DNA of 64,000 nucleotides, taken from assembly GCA_005222975.1 (NCBI GenBank), contig NJBI01000010.1, positions 1 through 64,000 on the forward strand, in the 5' to 3' direction. Position 1 is the stretch's first letter. The number at the start of each line of letters is the position of its first letter. A program made the translations under genes and the position numbers. Shown here in pieces: positions 25,722 to 34,495 of this stretch. Source of the stretch: Promethearchaeota archaeon Loki_b31 (lineage in GTDB: Archaea; Asgardarchaeota; Lokiarchaeia; Sigyniarchaeales; SOKP01). The notes below the pieces were generated by a model. It was not told where the DNA came from and made no database searches. It saw nothing but the letters and a program-made list of their open reading frames with translations.

Positions 25722-27005
25722 TTGCGAGATATTGAAGATTTTAGAAGAAATTTTAAAAAAATCGTTGAATCAGAGAAGAAGAGATTTAACAATCCTGTTA
25801 AAGCAGAAAGAGTATTTGAATACGATCAAAAGTGGAAAAGCGTCCTACAAGAAATTCAAGACTTAAGAAAACAAATAAACGAACTTACTAGTAAGATTAG
25901 CACTTACAAGAAATCGGGCGATAACATAAAAGCCGAGAAAGCGATAAAGGAATCAAAGCAAATTAAGGAAAAAATTGACGAGTTGGAAAAGAAGAGAATC
26001 GAATTTATCAATAAAAGAGAAAAATATCGATATTATGTGGGAAACGAACTACACGAATCGGTTCCTATTGGTGAAACGGAAGAGAGCAACGAAATAGTAA
26101 GAACCATTGGAGATTTGCCTAAATTTGATTTTAAACCTTTATCACATGTAGATCTAATTGATGAAATTAATGGAGCAGATACAAAGAAGGCATCTGAAGT
26201 GGTGGGGTCAAGGTTTTATTACTTAAAAGGGGATATGGTGCTACTTAATTTAGCTCTCATTAGATTTGCTTTAGATAAGTTGATTAGCAAAGGTTATACT
26301 CCTTTATGGACCCCCTTCTTTATAAAGCATGAAGTTATGAAAGCAGCCGCAGAATTGGCAGATTTTGAGGAACAATTATATAAAATACAAGACGAAGATC
26401 TCTTTATGATTGCCACATCAGAACAGACTTTAGCTGCTTATCATTACAATGAGATCATTGATCCTAATTTGTTTCCACTAAAATATGCGGGAGTATCGTC
26501 TTGTTTTAGGAGAGAGGCAGGTTCACATGGAAAAGACACTCTGGGAATATTTCGAGTACATCAATTTGAAAAGGTGGAACAATACGTTTTTTGTAAACCT
26601 GATAATTCGTGGAATATCTTTGAAGAATTAATAACAAACGCAGAAGAGATTTATAAAGAATTAAATATCCCTTATCGAATTGTTAATATCGCCTCTGGCG
26701 AATTAAACGATAATGCCGCTAAAAAGTACGATCTTGAAGCTTGGTTTCCTGCTTCGGAAAAATATCGAGAATTAGTCTCGTGCAGTAATTGTTTAGATTA
26801 TCAAGCAAGAAAATTAAAAATAAGAGTCGGAAAAGTAGGTTCTACTCAAAAGAAAGAAATCGCACACACCCTAAATTCCACTGCGGTCGCTACTGAACGT
26901 ACAATTTGTTGTATTTTAGAGAATTATCAAAACAAGGATCGTTCAGTTTCGATCCCGAAAGTTCTTCAAAAATATATGAATGGTAAAAAATTATTAAACT
27001 CATAA
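25722..27005 (+). CDS. serS: Seryl-tRNA synthetase
   Basis: 427 residues, the common (bacterial/eukaryotic/most-archaeal) type. The N-terminal coiled-coil arm that binds the long variable arm of tRNA-Ser covers about residues 30-110. Class II motif 2 is CFRREAGSHGKDTLGIFRVHQFEKVE; the serine-site stretch is EKYRELVSCSNCLDYQARKL, and motif 3 is NSTAVATERTICCILENYQ. It charges tRNA-Ser and, as known for the pathway, also tRNA-Sec, the first step of Sec synthesis, which fits the selenoprotein genes next door. Start is TTG, giving the family's usual MRDIxxFR beginning. Confidence 0.95.
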   Translation: MRDIEDFRRNFKKIVESEKKRFNNPVKAERVFEYDQKWKSVLQEIQDLRKQINELTSKISTYKKSGDNIKAEKAIKESKQIKEKIDELEKKRIEFINKREKYRYYVGNELHESVPIGETEESNEIVRTIGDLPKFDFKPLSHVDLIDEINGADTKKASEVVGSRFYYLKGDMVLLNLALIRFALDKLISKGYTPLWTPFFIKHEVMKAAAELADFEEQLYKIQDEDLFMIATSEQTLAAYHYNEIIDPNLFPLKYAGVSSCFRREAGSHGKDTLGIFRVHQFEKVEQYVFCKPDNSWNIFEELITNAEEIYKELNIPYRIVNIASGELNDNAAKKYDLEAWFPASEKYRELVSCSNCLDYQARKLKIRVGKVGSTQKKEIAHTLNSTAVATERTICCILENYQNKDRSVSIPKVLQKYMNGKKLLNS

Positions 27006-27030
27006 AATAAAATTTGTCTAAAAATTAATA

Positions 27031-28263
27031 ATGATTGAAATTTCATTAGAAGAATTCGAAGTTTTTTATAAGGAAAAGCTTGATTCTCAATTTTATAAAG
27101 TTAAAAAAGCTGTTAAAAAGCAAATTTCTGACGTTCGAGATAACCTAATTGAAATAAAGGTTTGTACAGATCATTTTATTGATGCTGGAAAAGGAAATAT
27201 AGATGAGAAAGCGGTTAAATCGTTACATTTCTTTTCTGACAGAATTAAAAAAGAAATTGATGAAGTTGAAATACCTGAAGAAGATATTACTTACGACAAC
27301 ATGCATAGTTTATTAAACTCAATCAAGAAACTCTTTACAAGCATCAATGATATAGCAAAAAAATCTTTACCAAGATTCCAGAAACAAGTACAACCAGAAA
27401 TAAAAGAATTAAGTTATATTACGCGGAAATTAGGCACTAAACAAAAAGGTTTGGATGAGTTTCTAAGGAAAAAATACACTGATCTAAAGGAGGCAGAATA
27501 TTTACTTAAAAAGCTGCCAAAGTTATTTTCTTTAAGAGATAACATCGAACATGCCAAGTCTGATTTAGATGTGTTTGAAAGGGATTTAGAAGAGAGACAG
27601 AAAGAACAAGAAGATTTAATCCAAAAGCTATCAATTGTAGAAAAAAACGAACTGTTTGGAGAACAAGAAAAACAAGAAGATAACTTAGCCAAGTTGAGGA
27701 TGAAAATAAACAACAAATTTGGTTTTAAAAAAGCTTTAAAAAAGTTAAAATTTGAATTAGAAAAAGAAACTATTCATATTCCTAACATTAACACTTTTTT
27801 TCTAAGAGATTTTTTAAAAAACCCAATAAATACGTTAGTTAAGGAAAGCAGGGACCTACCAAAATTTTCAAGTTTGCTTATCCAATTACGTCATATTTTA
27901 GAGGAAAATAAGCTAAATCTTAAATCTGAAGTAAAAGATAAAACAATTCACCAAATTAATGCAATCTTTGACGAAAAAACAATTCAAAGCGATATCGATA
28001 AAATCAAAGAGACGACTAACAAAATTAATGAATTAAAGAAACATATTGACCAAGCAGGTTTAGCGATTAATCGAGAAGATATCAAGAATAAAATTGCTAC
28101 AAATACAATAAAAATAGAACATTTGGAAAACGATCTCGATAGAAAAAACAAAGATTACCTAAGATATTTATCTTCCTTAAAGAACGAAAGAGAAGAATTT
28201 CAAAAATCAGTTAAAAAGATTTTAAACGAAGAAGTTAAATTAAATATTACCTTCTCATTTTAA
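27031..28263 (+). CDS. Long coiled-coil protein of unknown function
   Basis: 410 residues, almost wholly helical and charged, with heptad-like stretches at about 150-240 and 320-400 (for example EKIKETTNKINELKKHI-type repeats). There is no membrane segment, signal peptide or nucleotide-binding loop, so it is not a full SMC protein. It follows serS by 25 bases and is probably co-transcribed. Asgard archaea have many such coiled-coil proteins, with scaffolding the usual guess; I make no functional claim. Confidence 0.6.
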   Translation: MIEISLEEFEVFYKEKLDSQFYKVKKAVKKQISDVRDNLIEIKVCTDHFIDAGKGNIDEKAVKSLHFFSDRIKKEIDEVEIPEEDITYDNMHSLLNSIKKLFTSINDIAKKSLPRFQKQVQPEIKELSYITRKLGTKQKGLDEFLRKKYTDLKEAEYLLKKLPKLFSLRDNIEHAKSDLDVFERDLEERQKEQEDLIQKLSIVEKNELFGEQEKQEDNLAKLRMKINNKFGFKKALKKLKFELEKETIHIPNINTFFLRDFLKNPINTLVKESRDLPKFSSLLIQLRHILEENKLNLKSEVKDKTIHQINAIFDEKTIQSDIDKIKETTNKINELKKHIDQAGLAINREDIKNKIATNTIKIEHLENDLDRKNKDYLRYLSSLKNEREEFQKSVKKILNEEVKLNITFSF

Positions 28264-28298
28264 TTTTTTAGATATTTCATAAGTTAATAAAAGCTTTG

Positions 28299-29030
28299 CT
28301 AATTGGTTTTAACAATTTTAAAATCTCGATTATTTCTTTTATTTCTTTTTTGCAAAGTTAATTTTAAATTATTTTTTAGAAACTTATACGTCTCCGTTTC
28401 AATTAAATTAAAGATTTTAAAGTATTCGTGCGCTAATACTAAGTCTTGTTTAATATCGATATCAAAACCCGCCTGAAAAGAATCGTAAATCGCAAATTTC
28501 AAGTTTCTTTCTTGAGCGTCTTTTAGTAACGCGACAAAAGAAGGAACATTCGGATCTGAAAAATGCGTAGGCAAAATATCGGGAGGTTTTCTTCCAAAAA
28601 TAGAAATACCGGCCGAATGAATAGCAGGACATACGACCAGTTGGTTTTTTTTCATTAAATTACTTACTTCAATAAAATTTCTTTCTGATATTAAAATAAC
28701 ATCTAAAAACGTAAAAATCGTTTCTTTAGCGTTAAATTCTTCAATGGCTACATTATTTAAATCTCTAATAACTTCGTCAAACGATTTTTTTGGTACTGTG
28801 AGGTGCTCCTTTATCCCAACTAATCCATATTCTTCTGCTAAGTCTAATATTTCACCGCTATTACAATAAACTACTTTTTGGTCAAAGCAATCAACATTAA
28901 CTACTTTATTTGCTAAGTCTTTAAACATAGCAATAGTCAATTCTTTGAGTAATTCTTTTGGAAAACAATCTCTAAGACGAGATTTAGTTCTTGACAAAGG
29001 GGCGATAGGGATTAAAAGAATACTCCTCAT
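28299..29030 (-). CDS. cofC: 2-phospho-L-lactate guanylyltransferase (CofC), F420 synthesis
   Basis: 243 residues. The start ILLIPIAPLSRTKSRL is the CofC nucleotide-binding N-terminus (an IPxKPxxxxKSRL pattern). FLDVILI holds the metal-binding aspartate region near residue 115, and GFDIDIKQDL near 210 matches the CofC/MobA-like end where the family has DIDTPEDL. CofC activates 2-phospholactate (or phosphoenolpyruvate) with GTP for the F420 side chain. This supports use of F420 by the FrhB-like protein in the window. It converges on the coiled-coil gene. A MobA-like nucleotidyltransferase is the main alternative. Confidence 0.8.
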   Translation of the reverse strand: MRSILLIPIAPLSRTKSRLRDCFPKELLKELTIAMFKDLANKVVNVDCFDQKVVYCNSGEILDLAEEYGLVGIKEHLTVPKKSFDEVIRDLNNVAIEEFNAKETIFTFLDVILISERNFIEVSNLMKKNQLVVCPAIHSAGISIFGRKPPDILPTHFSDPNVPSFVALLKDAQERNLKFAIYDSFQAGFDIDIKQDLVLAHEYFKIFNLIETETYKFLKNNLKLTLQKRNKRNNRDFKIVKTN

Positions 29031-29088
29031 TATGAAATTTAGGTATAGTTAAAATTTAAAATATATTAAAATTAAGATTTTTAAGTTA

Positions 29089-29646
29089 CTATTTAAAATT
29101 ATTTAATATTTGAATGGATAAACTTTCAAATGCCACATCCACATTTTCATTAAGTTTAGCGGAAGTCTCAAAATATTCTACTCCAAGCTTATTTACCCTT
29201 TCATCGATAAGAGACTGGTCAATTTTCCTTTCAAGGTCTAATTTGTTTCCAACTATTATGTATGGGACATCACCGCTTAATTCCTTCAATTTAGAGAGCC
29301 AGAAGTTTATACCCTTGAATGATGATAATTCATTTAAATTGAAAACAATCATAGCCCCGACCGCTTGAACAAAATAGTATTCGTTGCTAAAAAGTTTATC
29401 TTGTTGACCTCCTATATCCCAAAAATATAGTTTGAAGCCCTTTTCTTTAATATCCTTCTTCAATTCAGGGTTTTCTAATTTTAATTTATCAATGACTTTG
29501 CTCAAATCAATCTCTTTAATTAAAAAATTTGCACCAAGAGTTGGAACTGATTCTTCGCTAAATTTGCCATCTACATATCGAGATAGTAGGCTCGATTTCC
29601 CCACAGAAGGGTCTCCACACAAAATCACTTTACCACGATATGACAT
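29089..29646 (-). CDS. Ras-superfamily small GTPase
   Basis: 185 residues with all G motifs: G1 GDPSVGKSS (11-19), a switch I threonine in SVPTLGAN, G3 WDIGGQQ (76-82), G4 GNKLD (133-137) and G5 ETSAK (160-164). WDIGGQ is Arf/Ras hybrid-like, common in Asgard GTPases. The region between strands 2 and 3 is extended (residues 45-70). The C-terminus has no CAAX or double-cysteine box, so no prenylation is predicted. It is a stand-alone gene upstream of cofC on the same strand, 58 bases away. Confidence 0.93.
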   Translation of the reverse strand: MSYRGKVILCGDPSVGKSSLLSRYVDGKFSEESVPTLGANFLIKEIDLSKVIDKLKLENPELKKDIKEKGFKLYFWDIGGQQDKLFSNEYYFVQAVGAMIVFNLNELSSFKGINFWLSKLKELSGDVPYIIVGNKLDLERKIDQSLIDERVNKLGVEYFETSAKLNENVDVAFESLSIQILNNFK

Positions 29647-29783
29647 GCTTTTTTACCCCTATGATTTTCAATCGTATTTGATTAACATTCGTGTTAAAAT
29701 TTAAACTTATTTTTATTTCAGTTTGTCCTTTTTATTCGTAATTTTAAACTTCTATTTTTATTGATAAATTTGATTAAATTTAT

Positions 29784-30638
29784 TTACGTTTGGTATGGAG
29801 CTTTTGCGGGAGTTAGCTTAATTTCTTTCGTTTCGGAACTAATAAAATGTTTGAATAAGTGTTCATAACCAATAATTTGGCTTATTTTACCGTTTTCTAA
29901 CCATATTCCAGATGTATATTCCGGAGCTTCTTTAACTTGATCAAGTGTAGTTATTAGAAAACCATAATCCGCAATCAATAAACCGAAAGGGATTACATTA
30001 TCGCCTTCAATTGAATGTATTTTAACAGAAATTTTTAATAATTTCTTAATTTCTTCTTTTAAATCCTCAAAATACTTCAAGGCAATTACAATTTCCATAT
30101 CGGATGAAAATTTTTTGTTCCATAATTCCTTTAAAATCCATTCATATCCTCCTAATTCTCCCATCAGTAAATCAGGCGTTATAATAAAATAAATCCGGTT
30201 TTCTGACGAGCTAATTAAATCCTTAATTTTTGCTCTAATTTTTTCTCGAGAATTTATTGCCCATACTCTGGGTTCTGATTCTTCTGTGTCGATTTCCAAT
30301 TCAGTTATGGCTTTTTCTAGGATTAATGTATCTTCGATTTTCTTTTTGTATCCTTCTCTAATAGTTTTAAATATTTTTTCAATAGGAATAACTTGGTAAT
30401 TTGCGCCCCTCTTTACCGGTTCTTTTTGGATAAAACCTTTTTCAATTAACCGGTTAAGACTATCGTATACTCTAGCACGATCGACTCCAGAAAATTTTGC
30501 TATATCTGCGGGACTTAAAATTTTATATTTGGCAAGAGTTAGTAAAACTTTGGAATCGTTTTTAGTAAATCCTAACGATTGTAGAGAGAGTTCGATTTCA
30601 TATTCTTCAAGCTTTATAATATCACGACTAAACGGCAA
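29784..30638 (-). CDS. TrmB-family transcriptional regulator
   Basis: 284 residues from TTG. Residues 10-85 are a TrmB winged helix: LQSLGFTKNDSKVLLTLAKYKILSPADIAKFSGVDRARVYDSLNRLIEKGFI is diagnostic. It is followed by a coiled-coil helix and a C-terminal effector domain resembling the phospholipase-D-like TrmB sensor part, which has no catalytic HKD. TrmB proteins sense sugars or other metabolites and repress or activate promoters. It stands next to a 540-base gap leading to the histone gene. Effector unknown. Confidence 0.85.
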   Translation of the reverse strand: MPFSRDIIKLEEYEIELSLQSLGFTKNDSKVLLTLAKYKILSPADIAKFSGVDRARVYDSLNRLIEKGFIQKEPVKRGANYQVIPIEKIFKTIREGYKKKIEDTLILEKAITELEIDTEESEPRVWAINSREKIRAKIKDLISSSENRIYFIITPDLLMGELGGYEWILKELWNKKFSSDMEIVIALKYFEDLKEEIKKLLKISVKIHSIEGDNVIPFGLLIADYGFLITTLDQVKEAPEYTSGIWLENGKISQIIGYEHLFKHFISSETKEIKLTPAKAPYQT

Positions 30639-31089
30639 GATTGGAATCTAATTCTTTTTTTATTTCGTATTAAATATCTAATTTTGGAACTATTATTTAA
30701 TTTTTATTTTTTCAAAAAAAAGTTGACACTTTTATTAAAACATCTAATTATGCTAAATATTTGATGACATGCATAAAAAGGTACTTTAAGCTAAAAATCC
30801 TATTGTTTAAAACATAAATGTTAATTTAATAAAAAATGAAGATTTCGAATATTTACATGATATTAAATCTTTAATAAAAAAAGAAGATTTCGAACTTTTG
30901 CATGAAATCCTTTTTAAAATCACATTCCAGTGAAATTAAACAATCAAAAAAAATTTATTCCCAATTTAATAAATTTTAAAAATTTATTTTAATAATGGTA
31001 TTTTGTCGGACAAATAATCTTTAGTAAATTTTAGATACATAATAAATAATTAACAAAATTTCCATAAAGTAATATTCCGAACCATAATA
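30639..31089. other. AT-rich gap between the TrmB-like gene and the histone gene
   Basis: Contains a decayed coding stretch with a duplicated 45-base unit (listed separately at 30811-30933). The rest shows no ORF and no RNA I can defend. Confidence 0.4.
30811..30933 (+). repeat. Two-copy 45-base direct repeat within a start-less coding frame
   Basis: TTTAATAAAAAATGAAGATTTCGAA-like units begin at 30825 and 30870. In one frame they translate as SLIKNEDFEYLHDI-like and SLIKKEDFELLHEI units of 15 residues, then a TGA. The frame is open from a TAA at 30808 but has no start codon, so this looks like the end of a lost repeat protein. Neighbouring copies may exist elsewhere in the genome. Confidence 0.45.
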
Positions 31090-31097
31090 TTTATATA
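31090..31097 (+). promoter_or_regulatory. TATA box of the histone gene
   Basis: TTTATATA stands 84 bases before the histone ATG and would place transcription start near 31118-31120, giving a leader of about 60 bases with a strong SD. Confidence 0.5.
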
Positions 31098-31164
31098 ATA
31101 GAAAATCGTAGTTATTATTAATTATAAATTTAATTTAAAACAGTTCAATTCAAAAAAAATTAGT

Positions 31165-31170
31165 GGAGGA
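31165..31170 (+). promoter_or_regulatory. Strong Shine-Dalgarno site of the histone gene
   Basis: GGAGGA seven bases before the ATG at 31178, among the best SD sites in the window, as expected for an abundant protein. Confidence 0.7.
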
Positions 31171-31177
31171 ATAAATC

Positions 31178-31408
31178 ATGGCAAAAAAAGCCCCAGCAAA
31201 AAAAAGCGATAGTTATATTGCAAAAGCTCCAATTCGGCGATTAATGAAAAAAGAAGGCGCTGATTTAGTTGCTGCCGATGCTCTAGATAAACTTATCGGT
31301 TTTCTCGAAAAAACAGCCGCAGACGCAACTAAAGAAGCTATTAAGATTACGAAAGCTGATAAACGAAAGAGAGTTACTGCTGCTGATATTCGAAAAGCTA
31401 CAAGATAA
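31178..31408 (+). CDS. Archaeal histone
   Basis: 76 residues. A short basic N-terminal tail (AKKAPAKKSDSYI) precedes one histone fold: IAKAPIRRLMKKEGADLV, the long helix AADALDKLIGFLEKTAADATKEAI, and KITKADKRKRVTAADIRKA. Archaeal histones dimerise and stack into hypernucleosomes that wrap DNA. The lysine-rich tail is unusual, as most archaeal histones are tail-less, though it occurs in Asgard members. It is a single-gene transcript with its own TATA box, SD and T-rich terminator. Confidence 0.97.
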   Translation: MAKKAPAKKSDSYIAKAPIRRLMKKEGADLVAADALDKLIGFLEKTAADATKEAIKITKADKRKRVTAADIRKATR

Positions 31409-31430
31409 GTGATTCAGTTTTTAATAATTT

Positions 31431-31462
31431 AGTTTTTATCTTTTTTTTACTTTTTTTCTTAT
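31431..31462 (+). terminator. T-rich terminator after the histone gene
   Basis: Several long T runs (five, eight and seven Ts) within 32 bases directly before the convergent Dam gene. Archaeal polymerase terminates at such U-rich tracts. Confidence 0.55.
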
Positions 31463-31467
31463 TATAA

Positions 31468-32403
31468 TTAAAACGAGTTGGTTATCAATAATTCCTTTAT
31501 TTCTCCTCTTTTACTTCCATCACTATTTATAGCTCTTTTAGCGTAAAGGATGTTTATTTGATATTCTTTATATAAATCTAAAATAAAATCAGAATAAGAA
31601 TTACTCAACATTACCTTACAACCCCGTTCATCTAAATTTTTATATACATTGAAAAGCCTGATTTGGTCTTCTTTGCCAAAATTACTCTTAGTATAACTGG
31701 TAAAATTAGCAGAACGCGATATTGGAACATAAGGTGGATCAAAATAAATGAAATCATCTTTCTCCGCAAAATCTAAACATTTTTCAAATGAGTCATTTAT
31801 TAATAAAACATTTTTTAGAGCTTTGTGAATAGCAACTAAATTTTCTTCATCGCAGAATTTAGGGTTCCTATACTTTCCAAAAGGCACGTTAAACTGTCCT
31901 TTGCTATTTACTCTATATAATCCATTAAAGCAACAGCGATTCAAATATATAGTTCTTGAAGCCTTGTTAACATCTGACAATTTATTATATTCTTCGGGAT
32001 TTCTATCCTTACTCCGTACTTCGTAATAATAATCTTTTTCATTTTTGTGGTTTTTAAGGGATTTTATGAGTTCAGAAACATTATTTTTTATTAATTTATA
32101 GGTATTAATTAATTCTTTATTTACATCAATTAATATAGCCGTTTCGGGTAATAAATAAAAAAAGATAGCTCCGCCGCCCACAAAAGGTTCAATATATTTA
32201 TTGAATTCTTTAGGAAAATAATCGTTCATTTGTAGAATTAATTGTCTTTTACCGCCTACCCATTTTATAAAAGGTTTAGGTACATCTACGATAGATTTCT
32301 TCCTTCTATTTTGCTCTTTTTTAATATCAAGATATTGAATTTTTTCATCATTTTTTCGTAAAAAATTTTGCAATGATTTTTGGGTCAAGCTTTTTTCATT
32401 CAA
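31468..32403 (-). CDS. dam: D12-class DNA adenine N6-methyltransferase (Dam-like)
   Basis: 311 residues. Dam/D12 features in order: FIKWVGGKRQLI near residue 43, the SAM-binding YIEPFVGGGAIFF, the family stretch RTIYLNRCCFNGLYRVNSKGQFNVPFG, and the catalytic YFDPPYVP (DPPY, adenine N6) near residue 225. Dam-type enzymes methylate GATC-like sites. No partner nuclease is adjacent, so it is an orphan or part of a dispersed restriction-modification system, separate from the SPPY enzymes 20 kb away. About 40 extra N-terminal residues, basic and helical, precede the domain. Confidence 0.93.
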   Translation of the reverse strand: MNEKSLTQKSLQNFLRKNDEKIQYLDIKKEQNRRKKSIVDVPKPFIKWVGGKRQLILQMNDYFPKEFNKYIEPFVGGGAIFFYLLPETAILIDVNKELINTYKLIKNNVSELIKSLKNHKNEKDYYYEVRSKDRNPEEYNKLSDVNKASRTIYLNRCCFNGLYRVNSKGQFNVPFGKYRNPKFCDEENLVAIHKALKNVLLINDSFEKCLDFAEKDDFIYFDPPYVPISRSANFTSYTKSNFGKEDQIRLFNVYKNLDERGCKVMLSNSYSDFILDLYKEYQINILYAKRAINSDGSKRGEIKELLITNSF

Positions 32404-32546
32404 CGTTAAAATTTCATTTTTTCTAATATTGTTAAATCAATTAAATCTAATATTTCTATTGATATCAACTATTTAATTAATTTTATTACGACATAAATAT
32501 CTTAAAATCAAGGATATAAAAGGAAGAAACCTTTTGGTTTTTGAAA

Positions 32547-33068
32547 TTATTCAAACTTCTCAAAAAATTCCTTATTAAGAAATTTATCAATATTATCCTT
32601 TAATTTTTTCCTGACGGAATCCAATCCTTCAGGAACAATTCGAGTTTTGCTAACAATATCAATGTATCCTAATTCTGAGCCATATCTTGGAACTAAATGG
32701 AAATGGAAATGTTCTATGCTTGCTCCAGCGTCTTTTCCTTGATTAATTCCAATATTATACCCCATTGGATTGTATAATTCATCAAGTAATAATTGTAAGC
32801 CTTGAATCGTTCTTGATATATGGACGATTTCTTCTTTCTTTAAATCGGTAAATTTTGTGATATGACGATTTGGAACGCACATGAGATGTCCGGGATTGAA
32901 GGGGTATAAGTTTAAAATAACAAAGCAGATTTCATCTTCGAAAATTTTTAATGAAACTACTCTTTCGTCATTCATTCTGATAGAGCATAAAATACAATCA
33001 ACATCAGGTTTTGCTTTTCCTTGAACATAATCTAATTTTCCTAATGCTTGTAACCATTTCTCGAAAAT
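32547..33068 (-). CDS. HIT-family nucleotide hydrolase/transferase, apparent AUU start
   Basis: 173 residues. The catalytic histidine triad is HFHFHLVPR; upstream are the family LNLYPFNPGHLMCVPNRH and a CxxC zinc pair (DCILCSI). The tracked ATG (MNDERVV) would cut off the zinc pair and the conserved KWLQALGKLDYV start. The frame stays open upstream to a TGA, and the only start-like codon there is ATT at 33066-33068, six bases after AGGTGA. HIT proteins of this subgroup hydrolyse dinucleoside polyphosphates such as Ap4A. It lies 29 bases behind the DUF2299-like gene. Confidence 0.85.
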   Translation of the reverse strand: MFEKWLQALGKLDYVQGKAKPDVDCILCSIRMNDERVVSLKIFEDEICFVILNLYPFNPGHLMCVPNRHITKFTDLKKEEIVHISRTIQGLQLLLDELYNPMGYNIGINQGKDAGASIEHFHFHLVPRYGSELGYIDIVSKTRIVPEGLDSVRKKLKDNIDKFLNKEFFEKFE

Positions 33069-33074
33069 TACATT

Positions 33075-33080
33075 TCACCT
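33075..33080 (-). promoter_or_regulatory. Shine-Dalgarno site that places the HIT start at AUU
   Basis: AGGTGA on the minus strand, six bases before the ATT, in the short gap after the upstream gene. An ATG within the spacer is in another frame and stops quickly. Confidence 0.55.
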
Positions 33081-33097
33081 ACTCATCAATTTAATTG

Positions 33098-33628
33098 TTA
33101 TGAATATAAAGAGAAATCTGAAGTAAAATCTTTAGATTTAGAATAATCTCCGGGTTTGATTTTACCCATACAATATTCATTTAAAATCATGTTTGAATAA
33201 GCTGCACATGTAAATACCTTACGTATGCTTTTAAAAAAAGAATTTTTTGAAATAGTACCATCTTTTTTAAGGAAGATTTGATCGCTTACTTCGTATCGAA
33301 ATTTCTGAGTATCGATTCTAAAAAAAACATCACGAATTAGAAAAAATTTCCTCAAATCCATAAAAAATTGTAATTTTCTGTTATCTTCTAGAGCGTTTAA
33401 GGCATCCACTTGTTGAGGGGCTATTTGAATTGGGTTAGAAATTATAATTAAATCTTTATTTTTAGGTTTTAAAGCAACCATTTTTTGTGCTATAGGGCTA
33501 GGCGGGAATATAAATTGAAAGCCAAATTCAAGTTTTTTATCATCAATTGGAATTTTTTTTCTTAAAAGACCTTCATCTAATAGATATTCTTGGATTAGAT
33601 GTTTTATATTGCTCTCGGTATCAGTCAT
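33098..33628 (-). CDS. DUF2299-like archaeal protein
   Basis: 176 residues. The overall pattern (a two-helix N-terminus, FQFIFPPSPIAQKMVALKPK, then IIISNPIQIAPQQVDALNAL and a helical end) recalls DUF2299, an archaeal family with a secretion-chaperone-like fold and unknown role. There are no catalytic motifs, membrane segments or metal pairs. It probably forms an operon with the HIT gene 29 bases downstream. The family call is by pattern only. Confidence 0.5.
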   Translation of the reverse strand: MTDTESNIKHLIQEYLLDEGLLRKKIPIDDKKLEFGFQFIFPPSPIAQKMVALKPKNKDLIIISNPIQIAPQQVDALNALEDNRKLQFFMDLRKFFLIRDVFFRIDTQKFRYEVSDQIFLKKDGTISKNSFFKSIRKVFTCAAYSNMILNEYCMGKIKPGDYSKSKDFTSDFSLYS

Positions 33629-33776
33629 TATTATTCGTAATCTTTGATTCGATATAAAACGTACAATTTTTAAGGGATGGATTAATTTCCTAATAATTAC
33701 TTAAATCTTGAAATTATTAATAGTAAGTATAAATATATCGTCTAACAATCAGGATTTAGACAATAATTTAATGGCT

Positions 33777-34268
33777 CTAATCCCAAAGTAATTTAGATCC
33801 GCATTTAGGACAAGGATTTGAATTAACGGGTATTAATTGATGGCAAATAGGACAATTCTCTGCAAGTTTAGGTTGCTTTGAGGCGCTTTGCGAAGCAATA
33901 GGTCTTGAATTATGATTGGGTGTGATTGAAATGGGAATATTCGGAGTAGTAGAACCGTATTTGGTTTTAAGATATTCGATGAACTCCTGCTCTGATTGAT
34001 TCATTTTCTTAGTTAAAGAGTTCCCACTCGTTATTATCATACACGCAACTACGCCTAATGGGAGGAATGTCATTTCATTAAAGGGTAATTCATTTAATAA
34101 TATCCCAACTACAATAAATAATAATATGGCAACACCAATTAACACGCCAATGAGGCTTGAACGGATCGATTTATTTGCCTTTTTTTTATATTCGGTGTAA
34201 TCATCATCCGTTAAAGTAATTCCATGTTCATTTTTTATCTTTGATACAAAGAGAGTCTTTTGTTTCAT
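33777..34268 (-). CDS. Small membrane protein with C-terminal zinc ribbon
   Basis: 163 residues. Two close hydrophobic helices at about 35-58 (SLIGVLIGVAILLFIVVGI) and 66-82 form a membrane hairpin. A polar linker rich in Ser, Asn and Pro follows, and the C-terminus is a zinc ribbon (CPICHQLI...CPKCGSKL). Membrane hairpin plus cytoplasmic zinc ribbon is a common archaeal layout without assigned function. Confidence 0.6.
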   Translation of the reverse strand: MKQKTLFVSKIKNEHGITLTDDDYTEYKKKANKSIRSSLIGVLIGVAILLFIVVGILLNELPFNEMTFLPLGVVACMIITSGNSLTKKMNQSEQEFIEYLKTKYGSTTPNIPISITPNHNSRPIASQSASKQPKLAENCPICHQLIPVNSNPCPKCGSKLLWD

Positions 34269-34335
34269 AATTTAGTAGTAAAATTGCAGTAATTTAAACT
34301 TATGTTTATAGAAAAGGGCATAAGAATATCATAAA

Positions 34336-34455
34336 ATGGAGAAGAATTATTGGTGTGGTTGTGATTTAGAAAATGTGTTTAATAAATTATTTATCCCGTC
34401 ACTTAAAGAAATGTTGAGTGTGGATATAAGCGTTGGAAGGCAAGTAAAATATTGA
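34336..34455 (+). CDS. Possible 39-residue small protein
   Basis: An ATG ORF with a CGC motif near its start (MEKNYWCGCDLENV) in the otherwise empty gap 34269-34495, against the direction of its neighbours. No SD is obvious. Kept only as a possibility. Confidence 0.2.
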   Translation: MEKNYWCGCDLENVFNKLFIPSLKEMLSVDISVGRQVKY

Positions 34456-34495
34456 TCATAATAAAATAGTAGGAGAAAAATTAACCTAAATTAGG

